Position numbers and translations under genes: made by a program
Source: Pontederia crassipes
Taxonomy: Eukaryota > Streptophyta > Magnoliopsida > Commelinales > Pontederiaceae
Direction: 5' to 3'
Length of the DNA: 64,000 bases
Assembly (NCBI GenBank): GCA_030549335.1
Contig: JAUKPH010000022.1
Span: 2,852,001-2,916,000, forward strand
The notes under the pieces: generated by a model
Database searches by the model: none
The model's input: the letters and a program-made list of their open reading frames with translations, nothing else
Told to the model about the DNA's origin: nothing
In this document: positions 1 through 10,129 of the stretch, in pieces
Position numbering within the stretch: position 1 is the first letter of the stretch
How the letters are laid out: every line of letters starts with the position of its first letter

Positions 1-58
1 TCTTCAACTTAGAAGAGTCTTACTTGAACCACAGAATGACGCTGAGGTCATTCGAGGT

Positions 59-382
59 ATGCTCTTCGTAGCCGAACTATCCACTACAATATTGTTTGAT
101 TCTGGTGCCTGTCATTCATTCATATCTGAAGAGTGTGCCAATACATTAGGGTTAACTACAATGAACTTAGAACATAAGATGAGTACACTGACTCCACAAG
201 GAACCCTAGTCACCACTAAGTATCTTCCCTATGTATCAATAGAGATAGATAAAAAGAACTTCTCTACAAATCTTATCATCATCCCTATGAGAGATTATGA
301 TATAATTTTGGGCATGGATTGGCTAACATCCCACGATGCTTCTATACTGTGCAAGCAAAAGAAGGTAGTTATAGGTACATAG
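59..382 (+). pseudogene. Tekay 1 aspartic protease region
   Basis: The translation carries the retropepsin active-site pattern FDSGACHSFIS, where the family norm is D-S/T-G, followed about 75 residues later by the ILGMDWL flap/hydrophobic motif typical of Tekay proteases. In the family this domain cleaves the Gag-Pol polyprotein inside the virus-like particle. The same layout occurs in the second Tekay copy near 57950-58245, which supports the assignment. It is part of a fossil polyprotein rather than an independent gene. Confidence 0.85.
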
Positions 383-706
383 AGTACAGACAAAGTCATT
401 GTGAGGCATTGCTCGGAAGGAACCAAAAATCATAGTGTCTGCCATGAAGGCACATAAACTTCTTCAGCGTGGATGTAGAGGTTATCTAGCAAGTGTGACC
501 AAGATAGAAGAGTCAAAGAAGACCCCTTAGAACATAGAGGTTGTAAGGGAATTCTCTGATGTTTTCCCTGAAGATGTAAGTGGTCTACCACCCAGAAGGA
601 AGATAGACTTCCATATTGAAGTGGCACTTGGTACGGCATCTCCAAAGTCCCATACCGCATGGCCCCAGCAGAAATGAAGGAATTGAAGACTCAGATTTAA
701 GAGCTA

Positions 707-1216
707 TTGGACAAAGGTTTCATCAGGCCTAGTGTCTCACCATGGGGTGCACCAGTCCTTTTCGTCAAAAAGAAGGATTGCTCACTAAGATTTTATATCG
801 ACTATAGAATGTTGAACAAAGTCACATTGAAGAACAAGTACCCACTACCTCACATCGATGACTTATTTGATCAGTTGTCCAAGGCAAAGGTCTTCTCCAA
901 GATTGATCTGAGGAGCGGCTATCATCAGCTCTGGGTAGCCGAAGAAGACATCCCAAAGACAACCTTCAGATCAAGATATGAACACTATGAGTTCCTTGTG
1001 ATGCCGTTTGGGCTAACCAATGCCCCAGCTGCTTTCATGGACCTCATGAATCGGACCTTCAACAAACATCTAGATAAGTTTATGATTGTCTTCATCGACG
1101 ACATTCTCATCTATTCGCCAAGCATAGAGGAGCACAGGGAACATCTTAGGATAGTGTTGGAGACTTTGCGAGTAAAGAAATTAACTCAAAGTTTTTCAAA
1201 TGTGAATTCTGGTTAG
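707..1216 (+). pseudogene. Tekay 1 reverse transcriptase region
   Basis: Conserved RT blocks are visible in order: [14 protein letters not shown], the [11 protein letters not shown] block, [29 protein letters not shown] and the catalytic [11 protein letters not shown] (the Y/F-x-D-D box with two metal-binding aspartates). Together they are diagnostic for plant chromovirus RT, which copies the element RNA to cDNA in the cytoplasmic particle. The region is continuous in order with the RNase H domain downstream. It belongs to a broken copy. Confidence 0.9.
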
Positions 1217-1221
1217 AAGAG

Positions 1222-1914
1222 ATGATGTTCCTTGGCCACATCATCTCCAAGGATGGGATCTCAGTCGATCCGGCAAAGATAGAAGCAGTATCCAACTGGA
1301 CTCAACCAAAGAAGGTCTATGAGATCAAGAGCTTCCTTGGTCTAGCAGGATACTACAGACGATTCATCAAGGACTTTTCCAGAATTGCATTGCCGCTGAC
1401 CAAGATTACAAGAAAAGGACAAAAATTTATCTGGTCACCTAAATGTGAAGAGAGCTTTCAAGAACTAAAGAAGCGGTTGACTTCAGCGCTAATCCTTACG
1501 ATACCATCAGGCAACGGTGGTTACGTAGTCTATATTGATGCTAGTGGTACAGGACTGGGATGTGTATTGATGCAACATGGAAAAGTTGTAGCCTATGCAT
1601 CCAGACAACTTAAGAAACATGAGGTCAATTATCCAACACATGACCTCGAACTAGCAGCAATAATGGTTGCTCTAAAGCTCTGGCGTCATTACTTGTATGG
1701 AGAAGAATTTGTGGTCTATACCGACCACAAGACCTTGAAGTACGTCTTCACACAGAAGGATCTGAATATGCGCCAAAGAAGATGGATGGAGTTCTTGAAG
1801 GACTATGAGTTTGCTATTAACTACCATCTTGGTAAAGCAAACTCAGTAGCCGACGCTATTAGTTGGAATGGGAAGGATCTATTGCCTTCATGCGTCTTCG
1901 ATAGTTCGAAATGA
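1222..1914 (+). pseudogene. Tekay 1 RT thumb/connection and RNase H region
   Basis: The first ~70 residues hold the RT connection motif [11 protein letters not shown] and [13 protein letters not shown]. They are followed by an RNase H fold with [17 protein letters not shown] (first catalytic Asp), the [21 protein letters not shown] helix and [13 protein letters not shown]. The last block, [12 protein letters not shown], matches the C-terminal N/A-x-V-A-D motif of Ty3/gypsy RNase H. In the family this domain degrades the RNA strand during cDNA synthesis. Sequence is close to the equivalent part of Tekay 2 (59046-59783). Confidence 0.9.
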
Positions 1915-3410
1915 TGGAAGAGCTGTTCAAATGGGCACCAAGGGCAAGACATGACGGATCATTGATGATGATGCAACGTATAGTACCAGATGTTATAGGA
2001 AGAATCATCGAAGCACAGATTGAGGATCCCGATTATCAGACTATGATGATAAAGACTAGTCTCGAGACGACAAATTTCAAGGTCTCTTCAGATGGTGGCA
2101 TCTGGTACCATGATCGTTTATGGGTACCGAACAATCCTGAATTGCGAAGAGAAGTCTTAGACGAGTGCCACAAGTCCGAGTTCGCAATCCACCAGGGAGT
2201 ACTAAGATGTATAAGGACGTACAGAGGCATTTCTGGTGGCCAGACATGAAGAAAGAGATTGCAGAATATGTCTCCAAGTGCATAGTTTGCCAATAGGTCA
2301 AAGTGGAACACCAGAAATCCCAGGGGACCTTAAAGAGTCTTGGCATCCCACAATGGAAGTGGAAAGAGATAACTATAGATTTTATTACGAGTCTGCCTCG
2401 GAATCAGAAAGGACATGATGCCATCTAAGTGATAGTGGACCGGCTCACTTCCTACCCATCAAGGTGAAACAATCTCTTGAAAGTTTAATGGGCCTATATG
2501 TGAAGGAGTTTGTTAGACTTCACGGAATTCCATCAACCATCGTGTCTGATAGAGATCCTAGGTTCACATCAAGATTCTGAAAGAGTCTCCAGAATGCTCT
2601 TGGGATGAGACTCCGCTACAGTACAACCTTTCATCCCCAGACGGACAATCAGAGAAGATGATCCAAACATTGGAGGACATGCTTAGAGCATGTGCACTGG
2701 ATTGACATGGTAATTGGGACAAGCACTTACCTCTCATCGAGTTCTACTACAACAACAACTTCTATTCTAGTATAGAAATTTCCCCCTTTGAAGCATTGTA
2801 TGGTCGACCATGTCGCTCCCCGGCATGTTGGGGCGAAGTGGATGAAAGAAAGATCTTGAGCACGAAATTATAGAAGCAGACCCAAGAGTACACAGACATG
2901 GTTGAATTGATAAAGAAGAGGATGAAGTCTCCTCAAGATCGTCAGAAGGCTTATGCAGACAAGAAACGCCGGGAACACAAGTTCAAGGCAGGAGACCAAG
3001 TCCTACTTAAGGTCTTCCTCACCAAAGGGGTGATGCATTTTAGTAAGCGTGGAAAATTGAGCCCAAGGTATGTAGGCCCATTTGAGATATTATACATGAT
3101 TGGAGACTCAGCATGCAGGTTGGCCCTACCTCCGACGTATGCCAGGGTGCACAACGTGTTCCATGTCTCCTAACTCTGGATGTACAAGCATGACTATTAC
3201 AATGTGATCCAAATTGAGGAACCAAACCTCAAGGAGGATCTGACCTATGAGGAACAACCCACAAAAATATTGGAATATCAAGAACACCAACAAGGAAAGA
3301 AGAGGGTATCACTAGTCAAAGTGGCATGGAAGCATCATTAGGAAAAAGAGGCAACCTGGGAAGTAGAAGCAGAAATGCGCAAGAAATTTTTGGAACTATT
3401 CGGTAAGCCC
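1911..3410 (+). pseudogene. Tekay 1 integrase and chromodomain region
   Basis: Fragments of the integrase are recognisable in family order. There is an HHCC zinc-finger area around 2150-2300, a core with a [12 protein letters not shown]-like block near 2545-2575, and a GPY/F-type C-terminal module at about 3040-3150 ([22 protein letters not shown]). The tail at about 3300-3410 resembles the group-II chromodomain VKVAWKHH...EATWE found in Tekay integrases, thought to steer insertion to heterochromatin. The region is clearly degenerate with several breaks; compare 59817-61322 in Tekay 2. Confidence 0.82.
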
Positions 3411-3422
3411 TAACCCTTATCT

Positions 3423-3457
3423 AAATTCGAAGACGAATTTTTTTATGGGGGTAATAA
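3423..3457 (+). promoter_or_regulatory. Tekay 1 hairpin and polypurine tract before the 3' LTR
   Basis: AAATTCG and CGAATTT form a perfect 7-bp inverted repeat with a 4-nt loop at 3423-3440. A short purine-rich run (ATGGGGGTAATAA) then abuts the LTR. The polypurine tract primes plus-strand DNA synthesis in this family. The same hairpin core sits at the equivalent place in Tekay 2 (61321-61340). Confidence 0.7.
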
Positions 3458-3651
3458 TGTAACATATGCAATCATTTTAAAAAGGAAATGGTCGAATTTA
3501 TAATTAATCATAATTAATGAGGGAATTAATGAAAGAATTTGAAAGATTTCAAAAAAATAGAGACGAACGGCAAGAAATGGCCGACCAGGGGCGAGAGTCT
3601 CGCCCCTGATCGCGGCCGTTTTCGAATCAGGCCGGCCAAGGGCCAGCCAGG

Positions 3652-3661
3652 ACTATAAAGG
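3652..3661 (+). promoter_or_regulatory. TATA box of Tekay 1 LTR
   Basis: ACTATAAAGG lies about 195 bp into the LTR, upstream of a GC-rich leader, where a Pol II start for the genomic RNA is expected. Tekay 2 has TATAAAAGG about 80 bp into its LTR. The transcription start is inferred, not visible. Confidence 0.55.
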
Positions 3662-4089
3662 GGGCGAGAGAGGGGTGCACTTGCACCCCTTGGAAATTCG
3701 GCTGGCTATCGCCTCCACTTCTTCTTCTTCGTCTTCTGCTCCGATGAACGACGCACAGCGAATCGGATCAGGGGCGACGCACGCGAGTGAAACGATGATC
3801 CTCTGACGCACGGCCGTGCTTCTTCGACGTACCCAAGGACCCGACGCACCTTCCTCTCTGGCTAGGAATGACCGGTGACCGAATGGACGACGACAGCGAT
3901 CCAGCGAATCTAAAAATTGACGAACGAAGGTACCTTAGAATTTTAAATCCCTAGATAAAGAAATACGGATCATTTGATGCAAAGAGTTAGACCATCGTGA
4001 TCCTGAGATTGTTAGCGCCATTTTTCATATTTACATCTTGATGATTTGATGGCCGGAAGACCGTCAGAATCGAGGATGAAGTCTAGTGG

Positions 4090-4520
4090 CCCTATTTTAT
4101 CGCAGGGACCGATCGACGATTTTATCAATGATCGACCGATCCATGGGAAGAACTCGTAAGAGTTCTTGTCGATCGGTCGATCAGTCTCACTAGAGCGGTC
4201 AACCAATCTGCCTATTAATGGACAGATCAAACTTCATGATCGGTCGACCGATCTTCCAGACGGTCGACCGATCCGACGCGCAGTGCGCGTTCTCACGATC
4301 TTGTGACCGGTCGACCAATTACCAGTACGGTCGACCGATCCTAGGGCAACCGGTCGATCGGCCCTATGTGTGCGATCGACCGATCCACAGACACCCTACA
4401 AGAATAAGGTCGGCCGATCCAAGTGGACCGATCAACCGGTGCCAGAAAACGGTCGATCGGTCCACCAAGAACGGTCGATCGGTCCAATCAGATCAGTCGG
4501 TTCAGACCGTCCAGTTCAAT
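4090..4520. repeat. Palindromic GGTCGACC/CCGATC array in Tekay 1 LTR
   Basis: More than ten variants of the core CGGTCGACCGATC occur in about 430 bp, some as perfect palindromes (GATCGGTCGACCGATC at 4238-4253). Spacing is irregular. The array yields open frames rich in Asp-Arg-Ser/Pro repeats (for example 4218-4568), which I read as a by-product of the repeat. A comparable array is present in the otherwise different Tekay 2 LTR. Confidence 0.8.
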
Positions 4521-4769
4521 CAAACCCATCAGTTCAAACCGATCTGTCCAACCCACTCGAACCCATAAAGAGGCATTGAGTTAGTCCTAATATTGACATA
4601 GTCCGGATTGAGTCCGGATCGGATTCTTATCCGACCTGAGTCGGACTTTTGCATGGTAATCGAGACTCTAACCAGTCAACTTGAGACTGACCGAGTCCTA
4701 TTGTACATACATTGATATCCATTTGGTATCCTAATTCATAGGCAACATGATAATTAGAGCTAACCTACT

Positions 4770-5010
4770 GGTTTTTAATGACCACTGTTCCTGAGATTAC
4801 AGGTCCTCTCCCACCTGTGTCTCGAAGAAGGGTGATGCATTGGTCACACTCCTTCCCTAGAGAATATAGTATTGAGCCAGAGGGATAGGTAGCTAACTGA
4901 GGAGACAGTGAACCTACAGGTTCTTAAATAATCACTATTCCGGGTGTGTAGGTCCTCTCCCACCTACATTCCGAATTGGGTGATGCATATTCACACTCCT
5001 TTCCCTTTAT
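4770..5010 (+). repeat. Two diverged direct repeats in Tekay 1 LTR
   Basis: Two blocks about 149 bp apart share AGGTCCTCTCCCACCT at 4800 and 4950, each followed by GGGTGATGCAT and a CACTCCTT-type segment. They look like an old internal duplication in the U5/R part of the LTR. Confidence 0.6.
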
Positions 5011-5860
5011 GGGCTTACTGGCTTTGCAGATTCAGAGTGGCACCTTTAGCATTCCAATTTAATAAAGTCGAGCTCACATAGGAAAACTAACATTAAGGAT
5101 ATTATAGTATTGTAAAATATGTAGTGCAACTCACAGTAAAGTAATGTAAAGTAGAGTACTATAAAGTAAAGCATAGATCATGGTATGATAAAGTATGGAA
5201 CATAGTATGGTACAGACAATGCAAAGTACTGTAAAGATAATGCACAGTCATAGTAAAGACAGAGTACAGCTATTGCTATAGTTAAAGGATGATATATGAC
5301 TCATCATAGTAAATGCATAGAAGTCAAAGTTTACCAGTGCTCATCATTGACACTTTGTATATGGTTATCATTGATCTTTATTCATTGTCTATATTGCTAT
5401 TGTATTGGGCCTTTGCTCACGGGTATTCGATTCCCCTGCATTGGGATTTTGCAGGTGAGAATACAAACTGACGAGGTCTTGGAGGACACAGAGCTTGAAG
5501 AATGCTGCACATGACTAATATTTTGCTTCAAGTTTTCATTAGTGGATTCCTTTTAAATTTATTGTAGCTTATTCAGAGACATCATGTTATTCCGCTTGTT
5601 GAACTTCTCTTTCAAATATTGAGCTTGATGCAAATTGTGTTCTTTCCGCATTTTGCTATAAGCTGCATTAACTATTCATCTCCTTGGTATTCGACGTTTG
5701 AACTTCCGCATTAAAATCTTTGGATTTATTTCTTATTATATTGATGCCACGTATGCCATTTTGTTGAATGGTTATGGTCAATAGTGTAGTAGGCAGTGTA
5801 GCGCTCCGGAGTCAATCTGACTGCCTACGTGGCAGGAGGGGCGATTTTGGGGTTGTTACA

Positions 5861-6185
5861 TCTCCATTTGCAAGATCACAGTGGCTGTTATGCTAACGCT
5901 ACCGTCAACGGACGCGGACAGTTGCGATCGGGATCTCGACGCTGTGCCTCTCGAACATTTCCCGACCAAGCCGGAAAGCATAGACCAAAGAACGCCCTGT
6001 TGCCCGACATGGCTATGCCCACGGAAGGATGTCTCCGACGCCAGAATGTGCATGGCACCCCCATCGCCGGGGCCTCCCTTCTAGGGCGCTCCTCCTCACG
6101 TCTAAGAGTCGTGTCGACTTCTTGGAGAAAAAAATTCTCAGGGCACAAGTTAATGCTACTGATCTCCTGCAACATTAAACACCAA
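5861..6185 (-). pseudogene. GC-rich exon-like block cut by Tekay 1 (unidentified)
   Basis: This block is far richer in G+C than the AT-rich sequence to its right. On the minus strand a possible splice acceptor (TTAATGTTGCAG at about 6168-6179) is followed by long open stretches in two overlapping frames (about 5888-6199 and 5856-6053). The frame through HILASETSFRGHSHVGQ has G/C-rich third positions, as expected of coding DNA. The open stretch stops exactly where the Tekay 1 LTR ends at 5860, so the element may have inserted in or next to it. I do not recognise the protein. It could be a host exon remnant, a captured gene fragment or chance. Confidence 0.35.
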
Positions 6186-6460
6186 TGATTTGCGTTCACG
6201 AAAGATAAATTTACGATAGAGGACTTGAGTAATCCATCTTAGGAAAGTGTTGCATTGAAAGTTGAAGCATTTGAATTATTATCGAACCCTGAATGTGCGC
6301 GAGATGAAATAATTAGCTACTCCGGATAAATCTACATGAAAGCACATCATGAATGTATTGACCCTCTTTTATAAGAAAGGGTTAATTCGTTATACGTCTC
6401 TTCAATTATAATGATTTTTCGCATCTACTACCCCTAATTTATGAATTATTCATTATATTC
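6186..6460. other. AT-rich spacer, nothing recognised
   Basis: I see no open frame, repeat or RNA gene here. The right part (from about 6370) may belong to the foldback repeat that follows. Confidence 0.4.
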
Positions 6461-6603
6461 TCTTAACTTTTTATTTATTTTATATTTTTTAATTTACTAA
6501 AAGACTAAATTGTCCTTCGAGATTGTACATTTATTTTAAGTCCTAGAAGGACAGTTTAGTTATTTAATAAATAAATAAATTAAAATTAACAAAAGAGTTA
6601 ACA
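6461..6603. repeat. Imperfect foldback repeat (MITE-like)
   Basis: CTAAATTGTCCTTC at 6505-6518 pairs with GAAGGACAGTTTAG at 6546-6559 (13 of 14). Looser complementarity of AT-rich arms continues outward to TCTTAAC (6461) and GTTAACA (6597). The arms of about 58 bp flank a loop of about 27 bp. This resembles the core of a miniature inverted-repeat or foldback element, but I could not fix termini or a target duplication. Confidence 0.45.
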
Positions 6604-7186
6604 GAAGATGACAGATGGACTAAAGTGAAAATCGCAACATAGTTTATGGGGGCACTACATAAGTTCATATAAAATGATAATGGATTGTACAATTTATGAG
6701 TACAAACATGCCTCTTTATAAGAGATAGAAAGAGATCTTTTAAGGTTCACAATCACTCAATTGTCTCTAGAGTTATGCCATGCTCGTTAGGGATTCATGA
6801 CAACTCACATATGAGCCAATAAACGCTCAAATCATATAACTCGTTATGCCTTAAATCTTCTTTACAACATAGTCAAGACAACATATGTCTTTTTCCGCGG
6901 TAACTAAATTTCATATACACTATATTTTTCAACATAAGAAAAATAGTTGGTCAATTGTATCTGGAAGCCTAATGTGGCCCATAGAAGTTGTTTCCCTCGC
7001 ATTCATGCATTTTATTAGTGAACTAGCTGCTTTCCTAGATGTGACTCGACAAACTACTTTACTTTTCGCCTTTGAATATCGTGCTAAAGTAGCAAGCACT
7101 AATTTCTTTCCTTAAAACATAATCTAGAGTCTAAGGACACATACAAATGAATAATCTGTAAGAAACTCAGTATAAATTACACGGAT
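6604..7186. other. AT-rich spacer with a weak minus-strand frame
   Basis: There is no recognisable element. On the minus strand about 60 codons are open between roughly 6930 and 7110 (reading LVLATLARYSKAKSK near its start). The composition is plausible for protein, but there is no start, family motif or splice context. I do not annotate it as a gene. Confidence 0.3.
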
Positions 7187-7998
7187 TGTAACGACCCGAA
7201 ATCCACCCTAAAAGTTTTGAGAATGTAGAAAAATTTCGCCATACATCATTTGATAGCGAAAGACTTGACAGTTTAGAAAAAATTATAATAAATAAAAACT
7301 TTCTATTAAGCAAATAGACTAATATTACATAAGACATTAAATGCCTAAACTCTTCATTACATCATTAGCCTCATTCTTTATTTAGAACCTTAGGACTTAT
7401 TTAACCCTAATCATATGCAATACTTCGTCATGAGCTTGAGCTGTCATCCATCACTTAATCTTGATTACCTACACGGATCCAGAGTGAAGAGTTTTCCAGT
7501 TAGAGTATGTAATGGTCATGCATGCCATGCTATCCTATCACATCATACTACATTAATACTACATGCGATGCATCATCATAATAATGAAAATAACATATGA
7601 ACATGCATGCCATGAATTATATCATGAATCTTACATGACATCACATAACACTTACATTCATTCTTCATATAATATTCATAAAACATAAAACATCATGTCA
7701 TACCTGCTTAATTGAGATCCATCATATGCAAGTGTCATTCAATAGCAATATATATTCATGTCATTCATAACATACACGACATAACATATAATTTTATTTC
7801 ACTTCATAACTCCTTGATCCTTACTTCTTGACTTTTTTCATACTTTTCATCTCCTCAAGGTTGCTTTATAACCCTTTGGATCTTCTTTCATTCTTCTTTC
7901 TTTCTTTATTATGTGATCCTTCATGTGTCATTTTCATCCTTCATCTTTATCACATAATACATCATGACTTTCATTTCATATCATAAGTCATCTCTTAG

Positions 7999-8480
7999 AA
8001 CACACACATCATAATAGTGAGGGACTTTATTCCTAGTCATCTTTCGAAATACATACATTTTATGATGAGAGGCATTGTTTCTTAGAAAGTACATAAACAA
8101 ATGTAGGACTTTACTTTCCATCTTTACTTAATCATGATCTTAACTTTCTCTGTTATAAGACATTTTGATATTAACTTCATTTTAATTCTTATTTTATCTT
8201 ATAACATCTTTGATCTTAACATAGTTGAAAGAATCATATCACATCATCACATTGGCTAGCTAGGCTACATCCTTGGGAACATGCACATCATAATAGTGAG
8301 AAACTTTATTTCTAAGAATACACACACCATGATAGTGAGGGACTTTATTCCAAGGAATACACACACTTTTGATGAGGGACTTTGTTCCTTGAGTAACATA
8401 TACACAAATGCAGAATTTTACTTTGCGGGCATAGGTCTCCTTGAAGTACATATGTGTAGGACTTTGCTTCGCACCATTGA
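7999..8480. repeat. Diverged ~40-bp tandem repeats
   Basis: Units resembling ACACACATCATAATAGTGAG followed by GGACTTTATTCC recur at about 8001, 8051, 8281, 8321 and 8361, with more diverged copies to about 8460. They sit within the minus-strand LTR remnant. Other Tekay-type LTRs in this window carry different short tandem arrays. Confidence 0.65.
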
Positions 8481-8590
8481 TGTGTGACAAGACATTCTTC
8501 AACTTTAGGTGTATTATGTTTTGTAATACATCAATCATTCATATCAATCATTCTTAATGTGTGTGACAAGACATTCTTCAACGTGTGTTT
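8480..8590. repeat. Direct duplication, ~81 bp period
   Basis: GTGTGACAAGACATTCTTCA occurs near 8481 and again near 8562, with related flanks. This is a simple short duplication next to the 40-bp array. Confidence 0.6.
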
Positions 8591-9770
8591 GAGTGATCAT
8601 CAATACATCAATCAATGTTTCATGAATAGCATCATATATAAAATGTATGAAACATCATAAAGTATTATCAACAAATAAATGTATTTGGAATGTGTATAAA
8701 CATTTAAAGAAAATGCATAATATGAACATAATAATCGATCACTATATGATCAATATAGTCTTTTATCCCATTTTAGATGCATTTCACCCATATCGAGCCC
8801 CTAAATTGCCCAACTTTTGACCAATTGTACTTGGAATGTATGGATTGTGATAACTAGTTGATATTCCTCATTTTATACTTAATTCCATGTTCATAGAAGT
8901 TCTGAAATGCTAAAATCCATAAATAATTCAATTCTATGCAAAGTTATCATTTTTAGGACAAGTTATCACTCCTATATGCCAAGTTATCATTATTTTGAGT
9001 GAGCTGATTTTCAATGATTTTCTTGCCTTAAATCCATTATTATCATGAATGAATCATATTTGGATGATCATATCTCAACTTGTGCAAAATTATCAATCCA
9101 TTTGAACAAGTTATCATTTTTCCAATGCCAAGTTATCGTTAAAGGGCAAAACTATCATTTCGACATGCAAAACTATCAATTCTGCACAAAGGCCTTAGGC
9201 AATCACTATATTATTGTCCTAACTCATTGCTGTTCAAATTTGATCACATTTGGATAACCACAACCAAAGTTATGACAAGTTATCGTTTTTAAGGCAATCA
9301 AGTTATCATTTTGGCACCCAAGTTATCATTCCTGTGAAATCTTATCCATATTTGATTTCTGACCTCCTTCACTTGCCATCCTACTCTCTTTTATGCCTTC
9401 AATGCTCTGAACCATCCATATTTGATCATTTTTCAAGATTTATGCCAAGTTATCATTCCGGGTTTTCAAACTTATCATTTTTAATTACTGATTTCACATC
9501 TTCATAACACCAGATTTTATTTGATGTTTGAGCTGACCCTGGTGACTTTCCTTATCCTTATTTGTTCACTTCCTATTTGAGGACTTTGATGCTTGGTGTT
9601 CTATCTCTTCTAGCAGGGAAAAACAAGTTGCAAAAAGGTGGAAAAAGGTGGGGGGGATCACTACTTTTACCTGTCCAGAAAAGCTGTCTTCTGCAGCTGT
9701 AAGCTGGATAGGTGGCTCACATCAGAGGCTAAGGAACATCTATATGCTGATCTAAGGGTGATTAAAGGCC

Positions 9771-9780
9771 ATATATAAAC
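9771..9780 (+). promoter_or_regulatory. TATA box of Athila A 5' LTR
   Basis: ATATATAAAC lies about 1.04 kb into the LTR and is preserved in the 3' LTR (about 33334-33343). The solo LTR at 51625-54796 has GATATAAAAG in the corresponding place (about 52667). This is probably the U3 promoter; the start site is inferred. Confidence 0.55.
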
Positions 9781-10129
9781 TGAAGAAACCCTGGAATGAA
9801 GGAGGAGGTCGGCCATTGCAAGATTGGAGGAGAAGGCAGCAAGGGTTTGGAGCAAAGAAGGAGACTGAAGTGTTGTTAGAAATCCTGTTGACAAGAGCTA
9901 ATCCAGGATGATTTATCTAAGTTTTTCACTATATCTTGTATCTGATTTTGTAAATATGAGGAACTAAATCCCACGCCTCTTAGGATAGGGTAGTAGTCTA
10001 ATATATATGGTGGATGGATTAGGGACAAAACTTATTTCCTCATTTGAATCAAGTTCTGAATTAATTCTGAAATCTGTATTAATATGGAATTGTTCTTGTC
10101 ATTGGAAGATCCTACTTGTATTTACAACT

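Larger units (their letters stand above)
1..5860 (+). mobile_element. Tekay-type Ty3/gypsy chromovirus 1, 3' part (fossil)
   Basis: The element enters from the left edge, so its 5' LTR and gag lie outside the window. Visible in order are aspartic protease, reverse transcriptase, RNase H, integrase, a chromodomain-like C-terminus, a hairpin plus polypurine tract, and a 2.4 kb 3' LTR bounded by TGTAAC and GTTACA. This order and the protein signatures are those of the Tekay/Del chromovirus lineage. The copy is broken in several places. Its LTR sequence differs from that of the second Tekay element in this window, so the two are separate families. Without the 5' LTR its age cannot be judged. Confidence 0.93.
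3458..5860 (+). repeat. Tekay 1 3' LTR
   Basis: The repeat starts TGTAAC directly after the polypurine tract and ends GTTACA, about 2.4 kb, a usual size for Tekay LTRs. It holds a TATA box near its 5' side, a GC-rich leader at 3580-3900, an array of GGTCGACC palindromes (about 4090-4520), two diverged copies of a block with a CCTCTCCCACCT core, and a stretch of taaagta-like micro-repeats at about 5100-5290. Short open frames inside it are low complexity and are not taken as genes. The matching 5' LTR lies outside the window. Confidence 0.9.
7187..8735 (-). repeat. Minus-strand LTR remnant of a Tekay-like element
   Basis: Read on the minus strand the block ends in CGGGTCGTTACA, the usual 3' end of plant chromovirus LTRs. 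It has their loosely repetitive, CAT/ATG-rich texture (about 7500-7800) and short tandem repeats (7990-8480). No coding part is attached. Its right side is cut by the Athila A insertion at 8735; I see no clear continuation beyond 34929. Degenerate and probably one of the oldest layers here. Confidence 0.5.

Noticed and set aside
4218-4568. 116-codon frame rich in Asp-Arg-Ser/Pro in Tekay 1 LTR
   Set aside because: It is the translation of the GGTCGACCGATC repeat array; overlapping frames are also open and no domain is present.
5296-5514. 72-codon hydrophobic frame at the end of Tekay 1 LTR
   Set aside because: It sits inside the LTR, has no family motif and no relative in Tekay 2.
7999-8480. 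Regularly spaced repeats considered as a CRISPR array
   Set aside because: Repeats are diverged, spacers are absent or repeat-like, the context is a plant LTR remnant and there are no cas genes.
9667-9894. 75-codon minus-strand frame conserved in both Athila A LTRs (also 33224-33457)
   Set aside because: Its conservation follows from the LTRs being recent copies of each other; it lies antisense over the promoter/leader and has no family.
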